From the NCBI RefSeq assembly GCF_001640805.2, contig NC_066849.1:25294250-25358249 (forward strand): DNA of 64,000 nucleotides, read 5' to 3'. Positions 21,878 to 32,945 of the stretch are shown here, in pieces (the first letter of the stretch is position 1; each line of letters opens with the position of its first letter). The notes under the pieces are model-generated. The model worked only from the letters and a program-made list of their open reading frames with translations, was not told the origin of the DNA and searched no databases. The position numbers were made by a program, and so were the translations under genes. Source of the DNA: Lates calcarifer (Eukaryota > Chordata > Actinopteri > Centropomidae).

Positions 21878-21915
<38 letters not shown>
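21652..21915 (+). repeat. Three (CA)n microsatellites in one cluster
   Basis: CA tracts at 21,652-21,682, 21,701-21,753 (interrupted by G) and 21,880-21,915, separated by unique sequence. Confidence 0.9.
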
Positions 21916-21922
<7 letters not shown>

Positions 21923-22102
21923 TGAGTACTTGGGTATCAGCGTCAGTCTTAATGAACCTGTCTCCAGGGGGCGGGGCCGGGGTAATGTCCCACACAAAGA
22001 GCTCCCACTGGGCCACCGAGCCAACCAGAGGCCAACAGATTAACTTGCATTACATCAGCATCCCCACAATACACCTAATGAGGGAGGGATTATGTGTGAG
22101 TT

Positions 22103-22103
<1 letters not shown>

Positions 22104-22135
<32 letters not shown>
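22104..22135 (+). repeat. (TG)n microsatellite
   Basis: About 14 TG dinucleotides, in the opposite strand sense to the CA cluster about 200 bases before it. Confidence 0.9.
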
Positions 22136-22329
22136 TGCCACTCAGGCCATTGCATCACTAATTAAATGCCATGACTCAGTTTTGCTGATTCAGTGGGCGT
22201 CTGGCTGCGTGAACACAGACGTGCTCAGGGGCCAACGTACATCTTAATGTACATTTTACATCATTAAATCTGCATTTATCAATATTATATATCAACAATG
22301 GATCGACAAAGCTCTGATAAACTGTAGCG

Positions 22330-22505
22330 CTACCAAGCATCTGCCAGACACAGTTAGCAACTAGCTGGTGAAGAAGGTGGAGGATCTAGCAGCTGAAGAG
22401 CCAGACATTTCTCTAAGGCGTTGGTAGAGACCAAAAGCAGAGTTAAAAGGAAGTACCAACTGGATTTACATTCATCAGGTGGACAAAGCACCACTATCAT
22501 CGTTA
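22330..22505 (+). repeat. Dispersed repeat family R6, copy 1
   Basis: Landmarks CATCTGCCAGACACAGTTAG, CAACTAGCTGGTGAAGAAGG, CAGCTGAAGAGCCAGA, TTGGTAGAGACCAAAAGCAG and TTCATCAGGTGGACAAAGC match an interspersed repeat I recall as common in fish. A partial copy lies at 27,604-27,715. Confidence 0.55.
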
Positions 22506-22562
22506 CTGTATCAATTACATGAGTCAAGTAAAGGTCAGACGTTGTGTTTTCAACTTGTTTTG

Positions 22563-22576
22563 CTGCCCCCAAGTGT
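22563..22576 (-). promoter_or_regulatory. CTCF-like motif (minus orientation, 12 of 14)
   Basis: The reverse complement reads ACACTTGGGGGCAG, matching CCASYAGRKGGCRS except at positions 1 and 6. It is the only reasonable minus-oriented match close to the plus-oriented 17,392 and 19,175 sites. It lies in or beside the R6 repeat. Confidence 0.25.
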
Positions 22577-22796
22577 CCAAAAAAGACAGAATGATTAAAT
22601 AAAAACATTATTGAGGCTTTAAAAGTTAATCACAACCATTTCTCACAAATTTCTGAGATCTGTAGATGCTGCAACATCTAAAAAATAGTGAAATGGGTCA
22701 AGCAGTTAGACAATCAGACAGACTGTAAGCAAGGCCTCAGTTAAGCTGTTTATTTTGAAAAGAAAATTGTATTTATTAGGCAAACTGTCTGTAGTA

Positions 22797-22868
22797 AGTG
22801 GCGGCCCTACTGGTCTAGAGATTTGAAACTCTGACCACGTAACTGCAACATCCCCCCGTTTGAGTCTA
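22797..22868 (+). repeat. tRNA-derived SINE fragment
   Basis: TGGTCTAGAGATTTGA resembles a tRNA A-box, and GTTTGAGTC about 40 bases later resembles a B-box. The phrase AACTCTGACCACGTAACTGC sits between them. This fits the head of a tRNA-derived SINE. No tRNA cloverleaf closes, so it is not a functional tRNA gene. Confidence 0.4.
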
Positions 22869-22884
22869 GAAACTAACAATTATT

Positions 22885-23050
22885 CCTATTACTTATTAAC
22901 ATGGCAGTTATTTCAGTAATTGTTTGGTCCATAAAATATCAGAAAATAGCGGAAAAATCACATCACAGTTTCCCCAAGTCCATGGTGGTGTCTAAGCAAC
23001 AGTCCAAAACCAAAAAATAAAATTGGTTTGTTTACACTCTGTCTGATTGT
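22885..23050. repeat. R3-type decayed fish repeat
   Basis: CAGTAATTGTTTGGTCCATA followed by AAATATCAGAAAATAGCGGA and AGTTTCCCCAAGTCCATGG match internal landmarks of the common fish element (TTTGGTCTATAAAATGTCAG type). Confidence 0.55.
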
Positions 23051-24790
23051 GTTTCTTGCTGAATAACCAGTGTCTCTGTGCTCACTGATTCATTTGATAA
23101 GGACAAAAATAAGACCAGGGTTGCACTGAACTGTATTTTCCTTTCAGATTGCACAGTTCACACGTTAGCGTACTGTTTCAGTTTTGCTTTGTTAGAAAAA
23201 AAGTCTGTGTAGTGTTGTTTTTGTGTCTCTTTGTGCTGTTTCCTGCCTCTCTCCACAGTGTTTTATTAGACCCAACTTATCTCTGGTTCACGTTTCAACA
23301 ATGTTTTTTTCCATATTCAGTTTCAGCCTCATTCTTTTTCCTTTTCTCTTTTATTTCCTGTCTTTTATTTGGTTTCTTGTGTGCACTTTAAAAACTTTAC
23401 AGAATGTGGGAACAAAGTAGTGAGTGTACGTGTTTCTCCTGTGTTGCTTGTCCTGTTGCATCCATCTTTCTTTCCCCCACCATTCTTTCTCTCTTTTTGC
23501 CCCGTCAGTATTCATATTCAGCATTTCTGACTTGTGAGATTTTGGATGCCATGACCCAGATTTTTCTCTGTCTGCTGTCAAGGAGTAGAAGCAGAGCATT
23601 AAAAAAAACAGGGGGCCCCGGACAGAGGGGGAGTCAGATCATTAAATGAAAATCAATGAACTAGTAAATCTGACAGAGAGAAAGAGGAAAAAAACAAACA
23701 AATAAACTGAGCAGAGTGAAAGAGGGTGAGAGCAAGAGATAAACTGAGAAGGGCAGACAGAAATAGAACAGGGTCATATAGGATGGCTGCACAATGGGCA
23801 CCAGTGTGGAGAGTCTCCAGTATCTGTGCTCGCTGTCCCACATCTCTCCTGTCAACCCCCCTCAAATTTAACCAGGGGTTGTCTGGGGTAACTGGCGGGA
23901 TGAAGGGATGACAGGCAACTGGCCTTTACCCAAATGCCTCCACTGTCTGCCTGTCTCCCTCTACAGTCGCAGACCATTACTTATGTGGGTGCAGTTCATG
24001 TCGGGGAATCATGTTCGTCTCCTCAGGCTCAGCCTGACTGAGAATAAAAATGAGCATTTGGTGCAACATTTGCTTAGCAGTGTGTCATAACTGAAGACAA
24101 AGTCCAGGTAAAAACTGAGTATATGGCTGGACTAATGAAATCCTACCACAGTGAGGAGTGTCTCTCCTGCTGGGCTGCTGACAGCGGTGTCAGCGGATGT
24201 TAACGCGCCACAACATCCACAGTTCCCCTCTAGTTGCGACGGGCATACAGTTATAAGCAGGCAGGGAAGCAGGCAGAGCTCGGCAACTGAAAAAGGCAGA
24301 TTTAGGTTCTTCATCAGATAAATCTTGTCCTGCACATACAGAAAGATGGGACGAGTCAAGGAAAACAAAGTCTTGCATGGTCCTTCACTTTTGAAAATCA
24401 AAATTTATCATAATTTCCATGACTGCATGATCTTAGTGTAGTCGTTTCATGTAATGTTCCATGTTGTGTCGCAACTGTCTGAATCCCCTAACCATGACTA
24501 CCATGTTCCTCGTTGTGTTATAGTACAGAATCATTCCTGTGAGCATCAGCTGAGACTGCAGGTCCTGCTGCTCACCTGATGCTTAGATTTATTTATTAGG
24601 TTTGTTCCGATGTAATCATGAAAGGAAATAAACTGTGAGAGCACGATTTGTTAACTCATTTAAATGTTCCCCCTTTAATGTGTGTGTTTACAGGGCAACA
24701 GGTCACAGAAACACCCTGCCAAAGATAATCAAGCGATTGGGTTACTAGTCTAGTTACACTGTAAAGAGGCAAATGGGCTTGTATTACAAA

Positions 24791-24850
24791 TTTAGGATGA
24801 CTAAATTTAGGTTTACTAAAGTTAGGATGACTAAATTTAGGCTGACTGAA
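24791..24850 (+). repeat. Four tandem 15-bp palindromic units
   Basis: TTTAGGATGACTAAA, TTTAGGTTTACTAAA, GTTAGGATGACTAAA and TTTAGGCTGACTGAA lie exactly head to tail. Each unit has inverted ends TTTAG...CTAAA and an AP-1-like TGACTAA core in two of the four. Confidence 0.9.
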
Positions 24851-25329
24851 TTATCAGGATAATTTAAAAAAGCTCCTCAGACTCCAAGTGAAGTCTTCTG
24901 AAGTAAAAATAGCTCGTCCGGTTTTTCACTCTGTTCATTTATCCAGTTAACTTAATAATCCTGCCTTGTGAGACGGGCCTCAGGCATGATTCAGATCAAA
25001 GAAAACAAACTACAGGCGTGAGTGTGTCCTTATTCTGCTGTCAGCTGCTCTGGAGTGTCGAGTTTACTGAGGTTTACCATGATAATTACCAGATGTGTTC
25101 CCAAAATGCCTAATTTGTCTCACAAAGTCTTATACAAGACTACTGGATTAGAGCTCATCTCTGTCTGGCCTCTACTGAGAACCGAACTTCTGCTTTTTAC
25201 CTGGAACAGCTAATTGTGTCAGACAGGACTGATGAAATCTCACGGTCGTCTTACTTTTCTCATTACTGAACAGAGGCGAGTATTCAGGCCGAGCCCAGCC
25301 AGTGTCAGCTGTCAGCGGCTCTGTCTCCA

Positions 25330-25660
25330 CGCCCCCCTCCTCCAGACTCCCTGACTGTGAGAGCTATGATGTCATGCTGCAGCGGGGGTGTGTTTTGGGG
25401 GTGTGTTTGGGGGGGTGGAGGGGTTGGAAGGCACGGGGAGCAGGATAACAATGATGGCTGAACCCTTGACCTTCTGGTCGTGACCTTCTAGCATGGAGTC
25501 ACCAGCCGGGTAAAGCCTCTTTTGCGGCAGCCCCCTCACGTGGCGGCTAGCCTGCTCTTAGCATTAGCATGGGCTAATGACCTGGGTCCCGACCTCGAGG
25601 CCAGGAGGTCGGGGGAGGACCCAAAGCGACCATCTCCTTTTTTTTTTTTTTTTTACAAGT
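25330..25660. promoter_or_regulatory. GC-rich block with enhancer-like motifs
   Basis: It contains an ATF-type TGATGTCAT near 25,369, a G-quadruplex motif at 25,383-25,423, two TGACCTTC nuclear-receptor half-sites (25,467 and 25,481) in direct orientation, a canonical E-box CACGTG (25,537-25,542), paired homeodomain-type ATTAGC/CTAATGA sites, and a T17 run at 25,638-25,654. It reads like a promoter or enhancer, but no exon is attached. Confidence 0.3.
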
Positions 25661-26437
25661 GCTCTCTATCTGCAATGCAACGCCAAGTCAACCGCACGTC
25701 TGCACAAAGAAACAAACCGAAAGAGAAAAACAGAAAAACACAGGTAACTCGATGCACGTTCACACACTTCAGCTCGTACACACATTCAGCCACAAACACA
25801 GGAATGCATGCATGCACGCACAATCCCATCCAGGTAGGGTTACCTCTAACATAAACATCTACACCCAAAGAAAGCAACACACCCTCTCGGGGACACATTC
25901 CTGTATCCTGAGCCCCGCCACTGATAAGAGTCTTGTGTGACCGGGACACATGGGCCGAGTTTGGACTAATTCAGCACCTGGGAACCCCCTCCGCTCTCTG
26001 CCTCCACCCCTGTCTAACTCCTTCTTTGGGAACAAACCCAGCCTTGTGCAACTCCCAACAATGTCAGTGACACTCTACACTGCCACTAATTGTTAGCTCA
26101 CAATGCTTCCTGGTATTGTGTTCAACAATGCCCACTCTGAATAGAGAGTCTAACCTACTTGTATTGTCGCTAATTGGTTTCTTGAGAGGAGTAGAAAATG
26201 GGGAGAGAAAGGGAGAGAGGAGATGTTGGTAATGGACTGCAGTTTCATTGGAGTCGCCAGTAAATAGAGTTCACAAAGGGCTTTGTGGGGTCGAGGGCCG
26301 AGGGTCGGAGGTGAAAAAGAAGAGGTGCACCTGCACTCTCCACAGGCCGACAATGAGCTTATTCAGCTGCTCTGCCCAGCAGGACGACGGAGGACGGAGG
26401 CAGTGGCTGTCCCACAGCCTCGGAGAGACAGCCAAAG

Positions 26438-26463
26438 ACACACACACACACACACACACACAC
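26438..26463 (+). repeat. (CA)n microsatellite
   Basis: About 13 CA dinucleotides. Confidence 0.9.
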
Positions 26464-26589
26464 AGTTAAACAGTGAGAGGAACAAATAAAAGAGAGACTG
26501 AGGGAGGGATGTGGGTAAAAAAGACTGTCCTGTATATTTACATCTTAAAGAGATGTAACTATGAATGTACTGTTCTGTGCAATGAATGT

Positions 26590-26965
26590 TTAGAGGAAGA
26601 GGAGATTGGAAGAACAGTGGAGGAAGGCAAAAGTGAAAGAAAGTGTGGGTGATGAATGAGAGGAAAAGGAAAGAGATGAACTAGATGGGAAGACAGAGGA
26701 AGAAAGGGGAAAATGGGAGGTAGAACTCAAAGGAGAAAAGGGGAAAAAACTGATTAAGACAAGAAAAGAATAGGAAAACAGTAAAAATGAGAAGTAGAAG
26801 AGATAAGCTGAAGAAAAAGTAAAGAAGAGTGGGAGGGGACTGAAATGGAAAGAAGGTAAAAGAAGAGTAGAGAAGACAAGTGAGGAGTTTAAGAGTGTAA
26901 GAAGAAAGGTAAAGGGGGGAAAAAGAGAGGAAGAAAAGAGGAGGCAGAAGAGACGAGAAGAAGTT
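26590..26965 (+). repeat. 375-base purine-rich strand
   Basis: Nearly all bases on the + strand are A or G, with only scattered pyrimidines and no regular unit. The complementary pyrimidine strand gives a low-complexity Phe/Ser/Leu open frame that should not be taken for a protein. Such tracts can form triplex DNA. Confidence 0.8.
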
Positions 26966-27603
26966 TGATGTCAGGCTGACTGAGGTTGACGAGGGGGGAG
27001 GGGACACAGACGTGACCCAGTTACACACAAGTGGCGTGTCAGAAAACAAAAAGCACCGAGTTAAAGGTGAACGTTCGTCTGTCTCTTCCTGTATTTAAAT
27101 GTGTCACGACTTAATCCTGTATGTGACATGTTGTTGAAGCACATCTTTGTATCTAATCACACAGTTTGAGCTACATGAATCAACATGTGCAAAACATGCA
27201 CAGACATGTGCATATTCAGGCAAATATTTGTGTTTGTGAGTTATGTGCAGGTACTCTGAGGCCACGGCCGTTAATCTGAAGCTTTACCTTCAATCATAAA
27301 GATATAAATCGAAGCTATTGAGAGATAAATCGACTTTTAGTTTCCACAGAAAGAGTAGCTTCCATTCCTTTCATACCCACTATATCAAAAAATACAAACA
27401 TACAGTACACAGAGTACTACATACGCAATAATTCAATGCAGCTGGTGGCCCTAACTTTCACCCTTTCTATGCTGCATCATGAGAACGATAGCTTTAGTTT
27501 TACTGATCATTATATTTGTGTGAGGGGTAAATGCTTCTTTATGGCCTTTGTGTGAGATCTATGCTACATTTCCTGTTTGATTCGGTCGCACCACTCGCAT
27601 CTG

Positions 27604-27715
27604 TCTTGTTTTCAGCTCTGGTAAAAGTCCAGCAGCTAAAGAGGCAGATGTTTTTCTCAGGAGGTGGTAGAGACCAAACCAGAGCTAAAAGGAGAGTGAA
27701 TACTGGACACCAGTG
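27604..27715 (+). repeat. Dispersed repeat family R6, copy 2 (partial)
   Basis: CAGCAGCTAAAGAGGCAGAT, then TTTTTCTCAGGAGGTGGTAG, AGACCAAACCAGAGCTAAAA and GGAGAGTGAATACTGGAC match the family seen at 22,330-22,505. Confidence 0.55.
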
Positions 27716-27914
27716 GGATAGTATTAATATTAATATCACTCTGTGTGTGTTGGATGTGTAAATATACTTGGGACATCCCCTAAAAGTTGATGAGTCGAGG
27801 CATAAGCTGAGAAGACCTCAAGTCGACTCCCATTTTGTGAATCACTGCACTTTTTTTTTTTAGAGCACACAGAGCAGTGCAGGAGGAAACAGTGTGGCAG
27901 GCTGTAAAGTTTAC

Positions 27915-27985
27915 AACAGAGTCTTGTCTTAAAATGACCGACCCACAAAACTAACTGTGATGGAAGTGGAGACGGCTGGTGAGAA
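27915..27985 (+). repeat. Dispersed repeat family R7, copy 2
   Basis: It shares TGTCTTAAAATG and ACTGTGATGGAAGTGGAGAC with 6,730-6,800. Confidence 0.45.
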
Positions 27986-28305
27986 ATGAGTGCAACGTGA
28001 CAGCGGACAAACCCTTTCCCTCACTGAGTCACAATCAGTCGGAAACCTTTACTCTACAATGACACGTAGAAGCATTTCCCGATTTGACACCACTACCAAC
28101 AAAGGCAAACATAATTTGTTTGTGTCTTTCAAAGCCACCTTAGAAAAACTAAAACTGTTCAATGGTGGTTTGGTTAGATTTAGATACAACAACAACTTAG
28201 TTAGGTTGAAAAAACCTAATTAATTGGGTTAAAATTACTACTTTATTAAGGTTATGGTGCAACAACACCTGAGTTCCCTCTTTGCTCTTGTCATAGTTAT
28301 TATGG

Positions 28306-28317
28306 CCACTAGAGGGC
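28306..28317 (+). promoter_or_regulatory. CTCF-like motif, first 12 core positions
   Basis: CCACTAGAGGGC matches the first 12 positions of the CTCF core, then TT replaces the last two. Confidence 0.25.
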
Positions 28318-28603
28318 TTTGTCACCTGGGCACAGGGCAGCCAAGTTCTTCTCAAGTGTTAATCTCACAGCAACCCATTCTTCTCTATTCTCTCTGTCCC
28401 TATATAAACCCCTTTCAATTCCTGCTTTAAAGTTATTTTAAGTATTATCCTCCTGACCTCCCAGCTCATCTACACTGGCCTGACTGACTGCTCAGTCACT
28501 GAGCACCAGCCAAGATTCTTCCTCTGTGGGCTCAGGGAGTATATCACATCTTTCATGTCACGAGACTTGCTCGCATCCAAGAAAAGTCATGAGTCATTAA
28601 GTC

Positions 28604-29064
28604 TTTTTTTTTTTTTTTTTTTGCAGTCTGTCAAAGTCTGAAGGCATCAAAGTTGCAACTTGAGTCAGATGCAGAAAGTTTTTGCCAGTAGCTAAAACAC
28701 AAGCTGATAAACCTTACCACACCCCAGCACAGTTCAACTCAGTCCAGTGTGTACCTTATAAGGACACAGAGTTTATAACCCAGTGTTTTCACTGCATTTT
28801 AAGATGGTTCCCTTGCTGAAAGAGAGAGGTTAATTATTCTTGACAAGCATGCTTTTTTTGGTATTTTTCACCTGATGCTTTAAAACTCAGGGGACTAATA
28901 ACAGAATATGTATTATGCACTCATTGCCTGCTGGTTCATGTTTGTTAATATCTTTTTTTCCCTTCCACCAGATCCTTCTGCCACTCATTTTCTCTCTTGT
29001 TTTCTGAGTCCATTTTTGGTATCTCTTCTTATTCCCTGGCCTGTTTTTTTTTTTTTTTTTTTTT
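28604..29064 (+). repeat. Two long T runs
   Basis: T19 at 28,604-28,622 and T21 at 29,044-29,064. No retrocopy body is evident beside either. Confidence 0.8.
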
Positions 29065-30630
29065 GTACGTATCTCCCTCTCTTAAGAATCTGCACTAACT
29101 TTTACAAACAGATAACTCTTCCTCTGTCTTTTCCCTTAAATTTCACACAGACATACACACCTATAAACATGCATTCAGAGACAGCAAACATACACACACA
29201 CTGAGACGCACTCCTGTGTGTATGTTATATATTGCCATGAAGTCCCAAGGCCATGTTTTTGTTTCCGTTGTAAATGTAACAGGGTAAATGCAGCCGCTGC
29301 TGACAGAGGAGTCGAGGCACTGGAGGCACTCCCAGAATGTAAAGCCTGCAGTATTGCGTGGTTACATTCGCTGGTTGGAAGGAATGCATGTTACAGTGAG
29401 TGTGATATATCTATATCTGAGTGTGTGTGTGTTTGTCAGCTTGTCTGTGTGCATGCATATACCGCATATGTGCACATTCAGTAACTAAGATCTCAGGCAT
29501 ATACCTATTAACGTCATTCAGTTATGTGCGTTGCTACATCTTGAACCAGATTTATATTTCTGGATCAGGATCAGGAGGCGACAGGAGCTGATGTGCACCT
29601 CCTCAAAATTATAACTACATGTCATGGATGTGGAGAAATGATTGGTGAGTTTGGGTCCCTTGTGTTTTCTCCTACATGTTGTGAAAGTGAAGTGAAAAAC
29701 ACATGCAGCAAACTGAAGTTTAGTGTTGAGAAATGTATGTTTTGTGATCTAGCAGAGCCAAACATTGCTGTGAACTTTGTTCCATATCACAGAGTGAATA
29801 ACACGATGTAAACTTGACGACCCCGTGCAGGACATAACCTGCTGATGTGATTCATCAATGGTACAACATTTACATCATCCTTATCAGAGAAATGACGGCA
29901 TATATTTGTTCAAAAGTTTAAAACAACCTGCATTTGCTTATTCCCGACAACCAACATCTTGTGGTAATGTGAACGATTACTCCTCTCAGAGTAACAAAGG
30001 TGGAAATAATAACGTGATGTTGTTGGCAGATGGTCAGACTGAAAATAGCACCGAGGCTGCGCTAATGTGGGCATGTTGCTTCAAGTGCAGATGAGGAGAT
30101 TACTGTAAATATGATTCAGGATGTGAGGTGATTAGAGTAATAGATCCAGGAGTTTGAAGACTTATCAAACATCAGATCGCTGCACAGAGGTTTCTAATAC
30201 AATGGGACAGGATTTTGCAACCCTGGAAGTGATGCCAGTTATTTTATCCTTGGTTCTGGCAACTGCAGGGCAACAGTAGAAATACAGCAATAACATTACA
30301 GTGTAATCCACCTGGAACATGCACTCGCACGTATTTGATTGGCTTTTCATTGCGTTGGGCAAAAGTGGAGCCAGTTTCAGTTTTGTTGACAGGCAACCGA
30401 GTGTTTTTTGGTGGATCTCTCTGCATCAGGACCCTCGCTGTGCCATCCGAGTTGCCTCATTGAGATGAATAAAGAGGTTTTTCTTTATGGCGAAGCACTA
30501 ATGTTGCTCTGAATACAGCCTTGTACGAGGTTGTGAACGATAAGTTTGTGCACATGCAGTTCAACTCTTTGACTGATGATACTGATAAGTTTGAAGTTAA
30601 TAACTTTTGTGGTGTTTCTGTTTGGGGTAA

Positions 30631-30800
30631 TTGAAAATCGCAAGTCAGCACTCTGAGAAAATTAGAAAAACATTGGCTTTCGTGCAGTCGTCCTTCGAAG
30701 GTGGATTTCAACTCATCCAACACCTGCCCTATTTATCTGATTTGGCCCATCAAGACTACCACCTCTTCCCCAAGCACGCTGATTCCTGGACATACAGCAA
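30631..30800 (+). mobile_element. Mariner-type transposase remnant
   Basis: The + strand reads LIQHLPYLSDLAHQDYHLFP. Mariner transposases have a conserved catalytic block of the form HPPYSPDLAPSDYHLFP near their C-terminus, whose last Asp belongs to the DD34D triad and is kept here as QDYHLFP. The preceding SEKIRKTLAFVQSS fits the helix before that block. The rest of the transposase is not recognisable and no terminal repeats were found, so this is a decayed fragment. Confidence 0.6.
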
Positions 30801-31804
30801 ACACACAAGAAACTGTCAAGTATGTTGCCAGGATGCATCAATTCAGACAACAATGCCGATCAAATTCCTGCTTTTCTGGAGAACTAATGCATGTCGACAC
30901 TGGGGAAGATGACAGCAATGTATCCTTCCAAGTGCGTAAAGACGACACTGGTGTGTGGGCTTACATAGAAAGCACATATTAATGTGCAGTGTTAGAAGAG
31001 GTGATGGAGAAGTTTGTGGCTTAAGGTAGAAGGAGATGAGTCCATGACGCGACCAATGTGTGTTGCACTTTTGTCGATAAATGCAAGACTTTGACAAGTG
31101 AGCCTGTGGTTCATGTGCCATTTCTTATCCGTTTCCTACCCACAAGCATCAATGCAATCTTTGCTAACACTAACCAGATGTTACAGCAGATAAGAAAACA
31201 TACTAGTAATTTTCAGAGTAGTCATATGGGTTGTTTGAAACTACCCACACTGTCATTTAGATATAAGGACTTCTCTGAAAATTAACGGACTATATCTTAT
31301 GTCGAACTACAAATCAGTTTTCATAAAAGTACAAATCTGGCTTTCAACCTTGCACTTGAAAATGTCTTTAACCCCCACCAAAAAATGTTGTGAAATGGAC
31401 ATACTGGACTGACAGAGCGATACAGTAGAAAGAATAAATGCAGCAAAAGATGTTGAGAGGCAGGAGTGAGCAGAAAAAAAGGCAGATTGAAAAAGAAAGG
31501 GGATGGGGGAAGGGAGTGCAGAGAGCAATATAGGGGAATGGGTGAGGGGTATGTTATGTGGTTGTAGGAGAGCCGGTGCATGAGATAGTGAAAAAGTGAG
31601 TGAGTGGAAAAGAGAGAGAGAGAGACGAAGGGGGGAGAGGTGTTGGTGCTTTTTAAATAGCCTACGTGGAACACCAAATCCCCTCAGCAGCACAAATCAG
31701 CTGACTGACTGCCACTTGCCAAGGAGTAGGTGGGGGTGGCGGGGTAGGGCAGGGCTTATAACTCTCTCCGCTGACACATCCACCATGTAGAGGCGAGAGA
31801 GAGA

Positions 31805-31809
<5 letters not shown>

Positions 31810-31860
<51 letters not shown>
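31810..31860 (+). repeat. (GA)25 microsatellite
   Basis: About 25 uninterrupted GA units, in a wider purine-rich zone from about 31,440. Confidence 0.95.
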
Positions 31861-31862
<2 letters not shown>

Positions 31863-32149
31863 TTATCCATGTTGGTCCTGGAGAACTCAATCCTGTCTAA
31901 ACATAAACCTGCACTGGGGGAAGACGAAGGAGACTGGGCAGGGAAAGGAGGAAAGCGGGAAAGAAAGAATAAAGGAGACATCAGCTGTCTTTCTCCTTCC
32001 CCTCCCATGCTGTCATTATTCATACATTCACTTAACTTTGTTAGCAGGCTGTGACACTGCATTTCAAAGCCTCCCTCCCATTCACTGAAAAATGGCCCTA
32101 GTTTAGGTAAGAAATCCTCTAGGGCTCGATAGCGGAGAATAACAAATTG

Positions 32150-32945
32150 ACAAAAAGAAAATTAGGTTATTGGGTAAGGGCTTGCACTTAAAAAAAGCTA
32201 GGAGCACCAGATTTCCTTCTCCCAAGCCATGTCCTCCAGTTCACGATACCAAGACTTTCCCAGGCCAGATACTGTAGGTATGTAACTCCTCCAACATAGT
32301 GTACTATTCTAACTATTGGGATGTGCCCAGAAAACCGAACGAAGGTTTTCCAAAAAAACCACCCTAGAAGATCAGAGCAAAAGAGAGTGGAAGATGAGAT
32401 GCAACGAATTAGTGTTGCACTTGTTTGTGCACACAAAGACTTACAGCAGAATGACAAAGAGAGCTTGAGAGAGAAGTCCAAATGATCAGTTTTAAAAAGT
32501 TGCAAACATTGTTGGATGCAGCCTCCCCCCATTCTGACAAGAAGAAATCCCTTGCGGCTAAATAACACAGAAAACCTGCTTGACAAAATGAAAATCAGGT
32601 AAGGTCACGTGGCAGCAAAGTAAGCTAGGTACACCAGGCGTCTTCTCCCAAGCCACATCCTCCAATTCTTCCTGCGAGATACCAAGACTTTCCCAGGCCA
32701 GATACTGTAGGTGTCATGCTCTGGGTCCACTATTCTACTATTGGGCTGAAAACCGAAGGAAGGTTTCTGACAATGCCTTGAAAGCAAAAGTGTTAAACCT
32801 TTTCCAAATGGCTAATCCTGCATTCTCACCTCTGTACGCTTGCCCGATCAGTGGGTGTTGATGTCAAATGATTGGTTTTAAAAAGTTGCAAACATTGCTG
32901 GATGTAGCCTCCCTCAATTCTGACAGGGAGTAGTGGGTTTCAGAT
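32150..32945. repeat. Direct tandem duplication, about 430 bp per unit
   Basis: Unit 1 (about 32,150-32,580) and unit 2 (about 32,582-32,945) share the start ACAAAATGAAAATCAGGT, then CTTCTCCCAAGCCA (32,217 and 32,642), AAGACTTTCCCAGGCCAGAT, and TTTTAAAAAGTTGCAAACAT (32,490 and 32,876). The offset drops from 425 to 386 bases, so about 40 bases were gained or lost in one copy. The minus strand reads YLAWESLGI, then WLGRR in another frame, like the C-terminal LAWERLGIP block of fish LINE reverse transcriptase proteins. The duplicated source may therefore be a decayed LINE end. Confidence 0.7.

Noticed and set aside
22797..22868. Possible functional tRNA gene
   Set aside because: A- and B-box-like words occur, but no acceptor stem pairs and the B-box is mutated. 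A SINE head fits better.
24791..24850. CRISPR-like array
   Set aside because: The units are contiguous with no spacers, and the host is a vertebrate.
26681..27049. 122-codon minus-strand frame rich in Phe, Ser and Leu
   Set aside because: It is the complement of the purine-rich tract at 26,590-26,965, low complexity and not protein-like.
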